A stretch of DNA of 64,000 bases. It comes from Mesostigma viride (lineage: Eukaryota; Streptophyta; Mesostigmatophyceae; Mesostigmatales; Mesostigmataceae). Location of the stretch: NCBI GenBank assembly GCA_009746045.1, contig RPFO01000175.1, positions 3,826,231-3,890,230 on the forward strand. Direction: 5' to 3'. The translations under genes and the position numbers were made by a program. Shown piece after piece: positions 33,423-47,500 of this stretch; position 1 is the stretch's first letter, and every line of letters starts with the position of its first letter. The notes beneath the pieces were generated by a model. The model did no database searches, was not told where the DNA came from, and saw nothing but the letters and a program-made list of their open reading frames with translations.

Positions 33423-34557
33423 TTACTTGGACTTCTTCACGCCGGCCTTGATGACGCGCAGCGATTTGTGGATGGCGGACACACGGGCCATGGCAGCGCG
33501 GGTCAGGTCAGGACGGTAGCGGTTCTTGGCCAGCTTGTTCTTCACGACACGCATCACACGGACCGCGCTCGAGGTGTGGGTAACCGCCGAGACCGACTTG
33601 GCGGGCTGGTTGGCGCTCTTTGGCTTCTTCGTCTTCACGATCACCGACGAGGGCTTCTCGGCGCCCGCGGCAGAGATGTGGACCGCCTTGGGGTTGGCAA
33701 GCCCTGTAGGAAGGTAAAAAATGATTGATCGTGGGACAAGGGGGGGGGGGGCGGGGAGTCAGGGCAACACCGAGGCATTACGACGTCTAAGCGAAATATA
33801 TAGCTTTCCTGATGGAAAGATCTCGGACGCAAAAGACAACCTAGTGTGAGTGATGTTACCGACCAAGGGCTAAAGCTACAGTTGGCCATACGACCTAGTC
33901 ACTTGGCCTGACCAGCCAATGGGTACAGCATTGTCAGCAACAGTAACGCTGTCATAGCCTTGCCGCTCAGGGACCATGCCAAAGCTAGGCAATCTGCTTC
34001 TATCCATAGCACGACGGCTATACGCCATTCCAGCATCTCATGGTCCCGCCATTGATCAGCCAGGGTAAATGCCGCTCCGGAATTCAACCTGTGTGTTTTA
34101 AACGGGACTCTCCACCCAGAGCCTCAAATCATACAGTGTCGTCGATCACCTATAGAAGTACGGACCATCATCCACAATCTAAACTACAATTCCCACTGCC
34201 ACATGCCGCATCTCCCAAGAAATAACTGCAGGCAATTCCAGTAGCAGCAACTCGCGACGTCCACACAGGTCAATAGCTGCAAAAGTCGTGTCCCAAACAT
34301 GGAATTTAGCCCCAAATAAACTAAAATGCATCCTGTCCCGCAGAGGTATCGGATTTTTTGCCGTATAACAAGCATCATCATATCCCCAAACCATGATAAT
34401 CGTTCTCCTGACCTGAATACTTGAACGAGTTCTTCCCCGACAGGTTGAATGGCTCGCTGGTAAACTGGCACTTCTGAGTGGTCTTTCCCCACTGCTTCTG
34501 CAGATACTTGCTATTGTTGCGCACAAGCAGCCACACAAGATCGGCGGAGGCGGCCAT
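33423..34557 (-). CDS. RPL28: Large-subunit cytosolic ribosomal protein eL28
   Basis: Two exons: 34413-34557 and 33423-33703, joined in phase 1 by a 709-bp GT-AG intron, giving 141 aa, close to the 137-143 aa usual for eL28. Exon 1 starts MAASADLVWLLVRNNSKYL and includes FTSEPFNLSGKNSFKYSG. Exon 2 continues GLANPKAVHI and ends with KNRYRPDLTRAAMARVSAIH and a basic tail (KAGVKKSK). These match eL28 in order: VRNxS near the start, a P-x-N-L..NSF[KR]Y block, and the YRPDL..AA..RAS C-terminal block. It is a component of the 60S ribosome, lost in some yeasts but widespread in eukaryotes. The start is the first ATG, in the context AAAAAATGGC. No defect is visible. Confidence 0.95.
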
Positions 34558-35276
34558 TTTTTATGGAGGGAGGATGCGAGGTCTAAGCTCCCAAGAGGAC
34601 GTCGAGTATGGAGGCGAGCCGCATTTGACCGCCCAGCGGCCGGGCTTGCACGCTAGTCTGCCTCTACTGAGGAGTGCGCCGCGTCGTCACTCGTCCATCA
34701 TGATGCACGCGCGGGGCGCGGGGAAGGCCTTTAATATGGAAAAGAATGCCAGAATTAGTAATACGCAATTTCGCGACGAGCGAGTAGCGGCCCATGCCTG
34801 GATACATAGCAACATTATGTAGCTTCCGAAACATATAATACAGGGAAAACTGAATGAAAAGAACTACGGTACCCTTTACATGTAAGCTCACTGATCGTGA
34901 AGCTGGCGTTTACTGGCTGGCCGTGCAACTTTTTCGATCAATCGACAGTCGACTGCATTTTCATGGAATCCTGCCACGGGCTTCGTCGAGAGCTTCCACC
35001 CCAGCTGCATGCTACCGGCCACATGTTTTGATGAAGGTGTTATGTCCGGCCGAAATCGGCCTCCTGCTGCAGTGTCGATTAAAGCAGCTGGAAGTTGTCG
35101 GAAGTCTAAGCGATGTGTGAACCAGCATGGCAAAATGATAGCAACTAGGGCCTGTCATCTCTGCAGAATTCTTTAGCCCGGCAGGCATCGTTTGACAAAG
35201 CTGTACTAAGTAACAAGGAAAATTTTCGTTCTTGCCGATATAGAGGCACCGGTGGTGCTTTTAATCTTGGCTCGAC
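34558..35276. promoter_or_regulatory. Shared upstream region of divergent eL28 and mannosidase II genes
   Basis: 719 bp between two start codons on opposite strands, so it must hold both 5' UTRs and promoters unless one uses an upstream noncoding exon. I see no clear TATA box or named motif. Inference from gene layout only. Confidence 0.5.
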
Positions 35277-38200
35277 ATGAATCCTGTACGCCTATTGCGG
35301 CATATTATGTTCCTGGCGGCCCTGGTCATGGTCACAACGACATTGCTGTTCGTAATGCGCGGCCATACACAGCTTCCAGACGTCTCTTACGACATGCGGA
35401 TAGATGCTAGTGGCAGGGGTAGCAACTCGGCATCTTACAGTACGGCGAACCAAGCATTATATGCGGACCACCAGGCTCATTCCGAAGTGGCCGGTCTTGC
35501 GGGCTTCAACAGGCTGCCGCTTCCTACCTCTCGAGAAATCGGTGAGTCGTCACGGCCTGATGGTAATTGCGCGTTTCTGCGCCATGGTCGTTCCTGTTTA
35601 TCGGCGTCAAGAAATAGTTGTGATTGCCCTTCCTGCTTCTTGCATCGCGGACCACCTCCCATGTATGGCACGATGAGAGTACTAGTAGGGGCACAGGGCT
35701 TGGGGGCGGCGAGGGGAGGGGAAAGGGAGGGAAGGAGGGGGGGAGGGGAAAGGGAGGGAAGGAGGGACGGGCGGTTAAGAGGGAAGAAAAGGAACCTTTT
35801 GTGCGTGTGTGTAGCAATGGCATGTGCTTAGCTCTAGTGAACTGCGATGCGATCCAAACGGGGGGGAGGGGTGGGTGGGGCGGGGGGATGGAATCGGCGT
35901 GTACATTATTCAAGTGGGTACAACGTGCATGTTAGCATGGAGCATGCGCGCGCTAGCATCCAAAGACCGCACGCAAAGGTGCACAGTACGTAGATAGTCC
36001 TGGTTGTCTCTGTGATAGTCCTGTGCGCCAAATAATCCTACCATCCTGCACCATCCTGCATGCCCCTGCTGTGCACCTAGCCCGACACTCGCATGCTGAA
36101 ACCCCCTCACTCCCCAGCGACTGCTTCATGGGAGCGTGATGAGAGGCTTTATGGGAGGTTCATGAGAGGCCTCTTTGGGGAGGGTTCCAAAACACGCCTT
36201 GGGGGGCATGTATCCCCTCCTTGTCGGGGGTGTAGGACACTGGGTGCACGTTTTTTTTTTTCTTCCATTCTGGGGGCTGTGGGAGCAGTGTGTGCCCTTT
36301 TGGGGCAGTGGAATTTGTAGCACCGTTTCTTGGGGCCAACGGGAGCACTGCTAAGTGCCTATCTAGGCTAGTTCTCACCACCGGCCCATTCCCACCACAT
36401 CTCTAGGGGACACTCTCTGGGAGTCGGACAGGGTTGCGTGGTGCAGGATTTTGGGATTAGGGCAACTGTAGTACCTTTCCCCCTTTGGTCATATACATGT
36501 AGCCACGCTTGTAACAAGTTATGTCAACTGTAGTACCTTTCCCCCCTTTGGTCATATACATGTAGCCACGCTTGTAACAAGTTATGTCAACTGTAGTACC
36601 TTTCCCCCCTTTGGTCATATACATGTAGCCACGCTTGTAACAAGTTATGTCAACTGTAGTACCTTTCCCCCCTTTGGTCATATACATGTAGCCACGCTTG
36701 TAACAAGTTATGTCAACTAGAGCACCTTTCCCCCCTTGGTCATATACATGTAGCCACGCTTGTAACAAGTTATGTCAACTGTAGTACCTTTCCCCCCTTT
36801 GGTCATATACATGTAGCCACGCTTGTAACAAGTTATGTCAACTAGAGTACCTTTCCCCCCTTCGTTAACATTCACTTAGCCATGCTGGTAAGTAGTACAC
36901 CGCAGTTTTAAATGTTAGCTGGTAAATCGCAGGCTTAAAAGAGTCCAAAACGCTCCTGTGTCTCCTAAAAGGAGGATTTTGGTGCATTATGAACCGTTTT
37001 TTGCCCCTCTTCTTCCCTCCTCCTGCCCTCTGCTTCCCCTCTTCTCCCCCTCTTCCCCCCCTCTTCCTACCCTCTTCTTGCCCCCTTCTTCCCTTTATCA
37101 GTTTTTCCTTATGTCCTAACGACCATGGTGCACCCCTTTCAACGATTGCCTCGCTCGCTCATCTCCTTGCTGTGGTCCTCACTCTGCTCCCTGCTCATGC
37201 CCTTGATTTGCTCTTAAACCTGCTACAGGGTTGGTCGAGCAAGCATCGGCGCAGCACGCCGCCACCCCAGGGAGCCTGCACATCTCGGCCAGCACGTCCG
37301 GCGCCCACGCCTCTCAATCCAGCCATGGAGACCCCCAGCCCATTGACCTCGCCACTAGCCACCACAACACTGGTCACTCTACAACTGGCGGCGGTCACAG
37401 TAGCAACCAGTACAGCGGCCACATCGCCACAGTGGCCGACCACACCCAAGAGTCCGCGTGGGAGGCGGCAGCAGCCAACGCGGTCGACGGGGCTGACTTC
37501 AGCACGCTCGAGCTGAACGCGGGCTGCCAATTCTCCAATCTCGACGGCGGGGTCTGGAAGCAAGGGTGGCCGGTCACGTACAACAACGACGAGTTTGTGG
37601 GCGGGGGCGAGGCGGCGCAAGCGACCAAGAAGCTACGGGTGTTTGTGGTCCCTCACAGCCACACAGATCCAGGGTGGCGTGTCTCATATACCGAGTACTA
37701 CCGGACGCAGACGGCAGACTTACTGAACACCATGACTGCGTTGCTGTCGCGGGACAAGGCGCGGCGGTTCATCTACCCAGAGGTGTCCTTTCTCGCGCTG
37801 TGGTGAGAAAATGAATAGTGGTGTTCTCTTTGATACCAACCAGATGGGGGGACTGAACGATTATGTCTTGCTGCTTTAGCTAGTGACTGTGGCCCTGTCT
37901 CTGATACCAACCAGATGGGGGGACGGAACGATTATATCTTGCTGCTTTAGCTAGTGACGGTGGCCCTGTCTCTGATACCAACCAGATGGGGGGACTGAAC
38001 GATTATATCTAGCTGCTTTAGCTAGTGACGGTGGCCCTGTCTCTGATACCAACCAGATGGGGGACTGAATGAATCAGTTGTGAATGAAACAGTTGTGAAT
38101 GAAACAGTTGTGAATGAAACAGTTGTGAATGAAACAGTTGTGAATGAATCAGTTGTGAATGAAACAGTTGTGAATGAAACAGTTGTGAATGAAACAGTTG

Positions 38201-38476
38201 TGAATGAAACAGTTGTGAATGAAACAGTTGTGAATGAAACAGTTGTGAATGAAACAGTTGTGAATGAAACAGTTGTGAATGAATCAGTTGTGAATGAAAC
38301 AGTTGTGAATGAAACAGTTGTGAATGAAACAGTTGTGAATGAAACAGTTGTGAATGAAACAGTTGTGAATGAAACAGTTATTTTTTGCTGCTTTAGCCAG
38401 TGACCGTGGTCCTCTCTTTGATGCCGCCAAGTGTACACAATCGTCTGCAGCTTCCAACGATGGCCCTCTCATGTGC

Positions 38477-38520
<44 letters not shown>

Positions 38521-41500
38521 AACTATTATTACTGTTGTTCTTTTATCGTTCCTGACGCGGCGCAGGTGGGAGGACCAGAATGACGCCACCCGCGAGACAT
38601 TCCGCAACCTTGTCTCCAATGGCCAATTCGAGATTCCCACGGGCGGATGGGTCATGAACGACGAGGCCGTCTGCACGCTCTACCCGATCATCCACCAGCT
38701 GCACGAGGGCCACACCTGGGTCGCCCGGCACCTGGGCCGGTCGGCCCTCCCCCGCACCAGCTGGGCCAACGACCCGTTTGGGCTGTCCTCGATCATGCCC
38801 CGCATGCTGGGGTTAGCGGGCGTGCGCGCGCTGGTGGTCCAGCGCGTCCACTACGAGATGAAGAAGATGCTGGCGCAGCAGCGCGCGCTCGAGTTCAGGT
38901 GGAGGCAGCCGTGGGACGCCATGGGGCGCTCGGATTTCCTCACACACGTGCTGCCGTTCTTCTCGTACGATATCCCCCACACCTGCGGGCCGGAGCCGGC
39001 CGTGTGCTGCCAGGTGGGTCGAGTCACGGACCAGCGTAGATAAAGGCCATCATTGGCCGTGTGAGTTAGTACGCCGTGTTATACGGTAAATATGCCGCAT
39101 TATACAAAATGGGGGGGGGGTGGCGTATTGGGGGGGGTTGGCGTATTGCGGTATTGTTTATCATGCGCGTATAATACACCGATCGTTGGTAGCCGGGCTT
39201 GATTACTAGTTTCTATGAGTTGAGTGTATGCTTACTCACGAATTGCCGGTCGTGTGCTGCCAGGTGCATTGCCAGTCTTAGGTACCTGTTATAAGGTACC
39301 TATTATCACATTCCTATTAGGTATGAGCTTGCTATCCAACCACCAGGCTTCGGTACCCATTAGGTACCCATTTTGCTTAGGTACCTATCAGCTGTAAGTC
39401 TGTAATGCAACCACCTGATGGCAAGGCTTAGGTACCCATTAGGTACCCATCTTGCTTAGGTACCTATCAGCTGTAAGTCTGTGATGCAACCACCTGATGG
39501 CAAGGCTTAGGTACCCATCTTGCTTAGGTACCTATCAGCTGTAAGTCTGTGATGCAACCACCTGATGGCAAGGCTTAGGTACCCATCTTGCTTAGGTACC
39601 TATCAGCTGTAAATCTGTGATGCAACCACCTGATGGCAAGGCGTTGATAGCTCTAGGTATGTGTTTCTTTTCCAACTACCCCCTTGCGTCATGAACCGAT
39701 GAATAGAGAATTATATTACATGCTTAGTCATTGAATAGATTTTCATATTTAAATGGTTCAGGTATAGTCTCAGCGGGTTTGGGAATTGGAACGGTGTTTT
39801 TCAGGATTGACTGCAAACGTAAATTACCTATGCTGAGATTATTTTCTGCTGGGTTCCCTCATGTGCACGAGTTTTGCAGGGTTACGTCATGGGTGTGATG
39901 TGAGGGAACGATGTTGCTCTCCTAGTTGGTGTGCGGTCCATGATGGGCTTTGGCGGTCCTTGCCTATGTGTCCTGCACCGCTCCATACCCTGTTGCCAGT
40001 CACAGAAGGGTACATCATTCTGCTCCCCTGCGCAACGTGGCATTTTTTTATAGAAGAAAAAATCATGTCTGCTCCCCTGCGCAACATGGCACTGTTTGAT
40101 ATCATGCGCACGCACTGCCCCCTTGGCGTCAACGATACGCCCCATATTGGATAGGCTCCATCACCATATTTAATACGCCCCACGTTTGATATGCTCTATC
40201 TCCATTTCTGATATCTGCAGTGTACATATTTCTGTACTGCTGTTCAATATGCTCTATCCCTGTACATGGTGCGCTCTTTACTATTGCCTGTGTGACGTGG
40301 TTCAGTTTGACTTTGAGCGCACCCACTGCCCCTGGGGCATCAACGCGCGCGACCTGACGTCGATGGACGACGCGTCGGCCACGACGCACGCAACCAAGTT
40401 GTTGGACCAGTACCGCAAGAAGGCGACGCTGTTTCGAACGCACACGCTGCTGGTGCCGCTCGGTGGGTGGGGCACCGTGCTGTAGTTTATACTATCATAC
40501 TATATTCTCGACCAAACGGTGATGGCACTGTTTATACTTGGTGTTTGTTCTGAATCTTGTACACTACGAGTGCCGCTCGGCGGGTGGGGCGCCACACATT
40601 AGTTTATATCCTATGTATTCGACCAAACAATAATGTATTTGACCAAGTGATGGCGATAGTGGTACTCCAAGTATAAAGTGATACTTTATACTCGGTGTTT
40701 GTTCTGAATACTGCGCACTGCAAATGTTTCTCTTGGTGGGTTCCCCATCCACTTGCTCGCATATATATATATATATATATATAACACGGTGATTCTTTTC
40801 TTTTCTTTACGGTCCTTCCTCTCTGACATGGGCAGTTTCCTTTTGTTGCATGCCGGTCTCATTTCCGTAACTTATCATTCTCAATACATACGTATATAGT
40901 TCCACTTTGTAGACGCTGGGAATTGGTAACCGTCATGTGTACTCGCGAAGACCGTCCCTTGCTTCGCCATCTTTGTAACCTTGGTTTTTAATTGGGCGCA
41001 TGGCTTACTACAACGATGCCCCCGATTGTACGCCGCCTAACTCGGGAGAATCTCACCAGCACACACACACACACAACACACGCATGCATGCCTCCGGGGA
41101 AAAAAATTATGAAGTGCCCGCAGGGGATAACTTTTGCCTGCTGACCGAGTATAGGCCTTTTGGGGGGTAAGCCCTCTTCCAGATGCGACGAAAGCAGGGC
41201 ACTTACTACGCCCTACGCTCACGCCCCCGCAACCATCCCACAGGCGACGACTTCCGCCTGCTTACTGAGCACAGCGCGCTCCGCCAGCTGTCCAACTACG
41301 AGCGCGCGTTTACCCTGCTCAACCGCGACCCCTCGTTCAACGTGGAGCTGCGATGGGGGACCCTGGCTGATTACTTTGCGGCGCTCGCGGGGCACGTGGA
41401 CGCGCCTCCCAGCTTCAACTGGACGCACGGGTACGAGTCCCTTTTCCCGCCACCCGGCACGAGCACACAGGGGAGCCGTTTCCTCCCCGCGGGTGGCGTT

Positions 41501-44500
41501 GGCGGTAGTGGCGGCAGTGCCGCTTCAAGCCACGGAAAGGACGGCGCTTCGTCGGGCTCAGGGAGCTATTTTAGTCTACGGGGGGCCATCGTGCGTGCCG
41601 GCGAAGGGGCTGGTTTCCTGCCATCCTCTTCCTCCTCATCGATGACATCATCGGACGTGTCAGGGGAGGGTGCATGGGGCCCGAGTGCCGCTAGCGCCAG
41701 TAGTACTGGAGGCGGTGGGGCTTCCTTCCTACCGGGGTCGCCAAAGGCGCCGCTGCCTTCCCTTGCGGGCGACTTTTTCACGTACGACGACGTGAATCGC
41801 GACTACTGGTCCGGGTACTACGCGTCGCGGTCCTTCTACAAAGGTGCGGGCGCGCTGCTGGCGGCGGCGTTGCGGGCGGCGGAAGTGCTGCACTCGTTCG
41901 TGCGCGCCAGGGTGGGCGAGCGGGCGACACCGGAGGGCTGGGCGGCTCGCCTCGAGACGGCGCGCAAGGACTTGGCGCTGTTTCAGCACCACGACGCGAT
42001 CACGGGCACGAGTCGTGCGCCGGTGAGATGCGATTGCTGTAGTGTATATGAGATGTCATTGTTGTAGTATGTATTTATGTAGTATGTATGAGATGTTGTT
42101 GTCGTAGTATATGTGAGATGCAGTTGCTGTAGTATATATATACTACTATATATATGAGGTGCTATTGTTGTTGCATATATGAGGTGGTGGTGGTGGTGGT
42201 GTACTACTAAATAAATATCAATGTCAATGACATGATGTACGATGAATTGTACTAGTATGGCTCCATGAGCAACACAACGGGTGAGATATCATGAATGAGG
42301 TATTATGGATGCACAGAATGAGGTATTATGGATACATGAAATGAGGTATCATGGATGCATAGAATGAGGTAATATGGATACATGAAATGAGGTATTATGG
42401 ATGCACAGAATGAGGTATTATGGATGCACAGAATGAGGTATCATGGATGCACAGAATGAGGTATTATGGATGCACAGAATGAGGTATTATGGATACATGA
42501 AATGAGGTATCATGGATGCATAGAATGAGGTATTATGGATGCACAGAATGAGGTATTATGGATGCACAGAATGAGGTATGATGGATACATGAAATGAGGT
42601 ATCATGGATGCATAGAATGAGGTATTATGGATGCACAGAATGAGGTATTATGGATGCACAGAATGAGGTATGATGGATACATGAAATGAGGTATTATGGA
42701 TGCACAGAATGAGGTATTATGGGTACATGAAATGAGGTATTATGGATACATGAAATGAGGTATTATGGATGCACAGAATGAGGTATTATGGATACACAGA
42801 ATGAGGTATTATGGATACATGAAATGAGGTATTATGGATGCACAGAATGAGGTATTATGGATGCACAGAATGAGGTATTATGGATGCACAGAATGAGGTA
42901 TTATGGATGCACAGAATGAGGTATTATGGATACATGAAATGAGGTACTATGGATGCACAGAATGAGGTATTATGGATGCATAGAATGAGGTATTATGGAT
43001 GCACAGAATGAGGTATTATGGATGCACAGAATGAGGTATTATGGATACATGAAATGAGGTACTATGGATGCATAGAATGAGGTATTATGGATACAATACC
43101 ATCATATAAGCGCCATGGTGGGATGAAAGGGTCTGTAGCTGATCGCCCTATGGAGATACCACTGCTACCAGGTACTACCACGAAAGTAGACAACAGAGGT
43201 ATTACCCTATTGAGATACCACTGCTACCAGGTACTACCACGAAAGTAGACAACTGAGGTATTGCCCTATATTATTGCCACGAGCTGTCACTGCGAAAAGT
43301 TTGCCCAATCTGTTGCCCCAAACTGTTCTGTATGCAAGTTGCATGCCGCGGCGACCGCGATCAAGTGGTCGCCCGTAGGGGTCCCCTTACATGGGTGCCA
43401 TAGGCCTGGTTGCGTCGTGGGGTTGCTCGCCAAAGTTTTGCCAAAGTCTAGTACACGGTAGTGGTCCTGTAACCAGACAACTCCACCCCAAAGGCCAACA
43501 GCATGAGGTGGCCCGCGTCGTAATGGCGGCAACGTAGCGGCGGCGTAACGGTAATAAACATCTAGTAGCGTAGCCTAGCCGACGCTGGTAGTAAAGAACT
43601 TTGCACGACTTTGCTTGGGCGGTGGCTCCCTTTATTACTTGGTGAGCTCGGCGAGGAAAGCAGTACAAATGCAAAGATTCAGCCAACACATAGTAAATGT
43701 GAAGTCGAAAAGAGAAAAGTGCATGCAAAAATGGGACCTAAGAAACCTGAGAAATCTGAGTGTCTGCCGTCGGCGTCGTCCCAAACATTTTTTTCCTAAC
43801 ATGCTAGCAAATTGGCAGGCACAGGCCAAGGACCTATCATGATGCCATCGATGTGGACATTGCCACATTGGCCACCAGGTGACTTGCACTTGCCATTCGC
43901 ACCGGGCAGATTACCACCAGAAGTGGTTGGCAACACATGGTTACCGTTGCCAAGCATCTAGGCACTTGCACGACGCAAAACAAAAATAGAACACAGCATT
44001 GCTTTGCGGTGGTTGGAACAACACAGCGGGCGGTACAATCCCATAATACAGTAGTACCCCTAGGACAGAATTGTCTGAACCGCCGGACGGGTTGTTCATG
44101 TGCTTGTGATGGCTAGGTCACAACATCGTGAGAGTTGTGCGCGTGTAAACGCAAACACCCGCTCTTCCTTATTGCCATGGTCAGTTGGCTTGTTATTTGG
44201 ACACAGACATGCCTCGAAGTCGTCGTTCGTGTCAGCTCTCCGCGTCAACTGCTGTTTAGGTGACGCTTCCAAACCGTTTATTATGGACACATGGACGTCA
44301 TTTGGTACCTTGAGGATAAGTTGAAGTTGTGCCGCGATTCGATTGAATAGTTCAATCAGGATTGGCCCCAGGCTCAAGCAATCAAATCACGGTGGTCGTC
44401 TGGTCGAGCGCATGCGAGTCAATCCTTGATAAAAGGGGCATGAGCATCGTGCTTAATCCAAGATGAAGAGCACAACATGGACAAGGATATTATAATCAAA

Positions 44501-47500
44501 TTGCGCGATGGCCACATACATGCCGTTGTGAGCACGGTCCTAATAAGTTAGTGGCAAGGCCAGGACCACGTTGTTGAACGTCGCGTTCGCAAGGGCGCTC
44601 ATCGTGCTGGCTGCCAAGACCGCCAAAGTGTTGCGGTTCCGCGGCATGTCCGCCACCTTGGCCGTTGCGGGTGGAGTAGATGGCGTACCGCGGTCGCGTT
44701 CCTGCACTCTATTCACGCAAATTCCTGCTGTAAATTATCTCACGGCCGGACCCTGTGCCAAGGCGTACGTGGATGGGTGCGGTATGGTATCATTGAGACC
44801 CAGGACATGTCCACAAGGAAGTCGGTTCATGCGCGGACACGCGTGACCATTGTCGATGGTCCACTCATTGTGTCAATCAAATGCTGGTCTTCTTGGGGGC
44901 TTAGTGATCTTAAGCAAAATACCCTGTCGATCAACAACGCCAGGCCAGGCGTTCGCGCACCCCCAGTCCCCAGGCAGACAGGCCGTCCCGCGTCCGAATG
45001 TGGCTTCCGTCGCAAGTGAAATTTGTGCGAACGCCATCTCCGCGGTGACAGACCACGGATCCGACACAAAACACAACTAGGCCAGTTTCGTCAGCCAACG
45101 TGCCCTGGCTCTGGCTAAGCTGGCAAAGCTGTGTTCAAGGTGCTGGCAAAGCTGTATTCAAGGTGCTGGCAAAGCTGTGTTCAAGGTGCTGGCAAAGCTG
45201 TGTTCAAGGTGCTGGCAAAGCTGTACTCAAGCTGCTGGCAAAGCTGTACTCAAGGTGCTGGCAAAGCTGTGTTCAAGGTGCTGGCAAAGCTGTATTCAAG
45301 GTGCTGGCAAAGCTGTGTTCAAGGTGCTGGCAAGGCTGTGTTCAAGGTGCTGGCAAAGCTGTACTCAAGCTGCTGGCAAAGCTGTACTCAAGGTGCTGGC
45401 AAAGCTGTGTTCAAGGTGCTGGCAAAGCTGTATTCAAGGTGCTGGCAAAGCTGTGTTCAAGGTGCTGGCAAGGCTGTGTTCAAGGTGCTGGCAAAGCTGT
45501 ACTCAAGGTGCTGGCAAAGCTGTACTCAAGGTGCTGGCAAAGCTGTGTTCAAGGTGCTGGCAAAGCTGTACTCAAGGTGCTGGCAAAGCTGTGTTCAAGG
45601 TGCTGGCAAGGCTGTGTTCAAGGTGCTGGCAAAGCTGTACTCAAGGTGCTGGCAAAGCTGTACTCAAGGTGCTGGCAAAGCTGTGTTCAAGGTGCTGGCA
45701 AAGCTGTACTCAAGGTGCTGGCAAAGCTGTGTTCAAGGTGCTGGCAAAGCTGTGTTCAAGGTGTGGGCAAAGCTGTACTCAAGGTGCTGGCAAAGCTGTA
45801 CCCAAGGTGCTGGCAAAGCTGTGTTCAAGGTGCTGGCAAAGCTGTATACATGGTGCCTAACGTACTCCATGTTGCGTCAGCACCAAGTGACCGTCGTGTT
45901 GACGGAAGGGCCATGATTTGGGGCGCAACAAGTGCAACCGTAGCAGAGCGCGGTTGCTACCCATCTTGCATGCAGATTCAGGGAGCAGGTCAAGACGGTC
46001 CGAGGACGCAGACATTACTATATCTCTTCACAGGTATACAGTAGTGTATGGTAGCATTTGTTAGAACCAATCAGGGGGCGGCACGGACCGCAATATTGTG
46101 CGCGTTCAGTGGGCCCTCAACGTGCACTCTCATTCCATAGGCGGTCTTATACTGTAGTATGATGTAAGGACTTTGTCTCATGTACTAGTATATGTTTACG
46201 GTATTATTGATGCTGTGCGCCCCGCGCGTTTTTGCAGGTGCTCATGGACTACGGCTCTTTATTCCATCTGTCTGTTTCTGATTCTCCTCTCTTCCGTGCA
46301 CACCTCGCTTTTTCCCCCCCCGAAATGCTTGCCCGCACAGGTCGTCATCGACTACGGCAAGCGCGTCGAGCGTTCCTTTGCTGCTGCGCACGCCGTCGCG
46401 TCCGCCGCGTCCGCCCTTCTGCTGCCAGCTGGCTCCCTCCAGCCCCACATCACCCGCGTGCGCCCCGGCACGTTCCAGGGGAGCTTCAACTTCCGCCACG
46501 AGGACGCCCTGGTTGATGTGTCCCAGGGTCCCCGGAGCATTCTGCTGTCAAACGCGCTGGCGCACCCGCGTAGCGAGCTGGTCCGGGTAATTGTGAACGC
46601 GGCCCGCGTGGAGGTGACGGAGGGCGGGGTCGCCGAGGGGGGGGGAAGGAGCGTGCCGAGCCAGCTGGCGCCGGTGTGGGTGGACAAGGCGCCGGGGGGT
46701 TGGTCAAGCGACACGTTCGCGTTGTGGTTTCGAGCCGAGGTGCCGGCGATGGGGGTCACCGCGTACACCCTGCGGCCCCTGCAGGTGGGCCGTCATGAAC
46801 GAAACAGTCATTATTGTTACTGAAAAGAATGATACAAGTTGAAATTGATCATTTGATAATATAATTAAACAGCACAAACAGTAACATGGAGTGCAGGGTG
46901 GCCCGACGATGCCCCCATTTCAAGGCATCTCGTGTTCCAGTAGCTCGGCATCCCCTACCGTAGTAGCGAGGACTACCCAGCAACGGCTTTGCTTGGACTG
47001 CTACCGCTGCAGGATGGCGAGGCACTAGTGACTCTGCACCCATCCGTGTCAAGGCTTATTAATTAATGTACCTTATATATTTTTCTTTGCCCTTTTCCCC
47101 TGATCTGCAGTCCCCAAAACGAGATATCCTCTCTCCGCTGCTCCGCCGGTGCCCACTTGCGGCAGGATGGCACGACATCTGCTATCAACTCACCCTTGTA
47201 CTGCTCAGCATTTTGGCACCATGGACCTGCACTTGGCAACGTGGGCCTGCATTTGGCAACGAAACAGCGCCCCTTTCCCCACGGCCTTCTCCACATAATC
47301 TCCACCCGTGCACCTTTTCTACTGTTCCGCGTCATCTCCCACCCCCGCCCCCTGGCCACAGGACTGCGGGGGCCCACGCGGTGAGTGCTACCCCTTTGTA
47401 TAGCTGTCCACCCTTTTCCACGGCTCTGCCTTTTCCACGGCTCTGCATCTCCCACCAGTGCATCCTTTCCCCCCGGTTCTCTGCGCCCTTTTCCCACGTC

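Noticed and set aside
38080-38403. 107-aa VNET-repeat and 138-aa FTTVS-repeat frames
   Set aside because: 15-bp minisatellite inside mannosidase intron 2.
42255-45855. CRISPR-like regular repeats
   Set aside because: The 23-bp units are directly adjacent with no unique spacers, and the gene context is eukaryotic. They are minisatellites.
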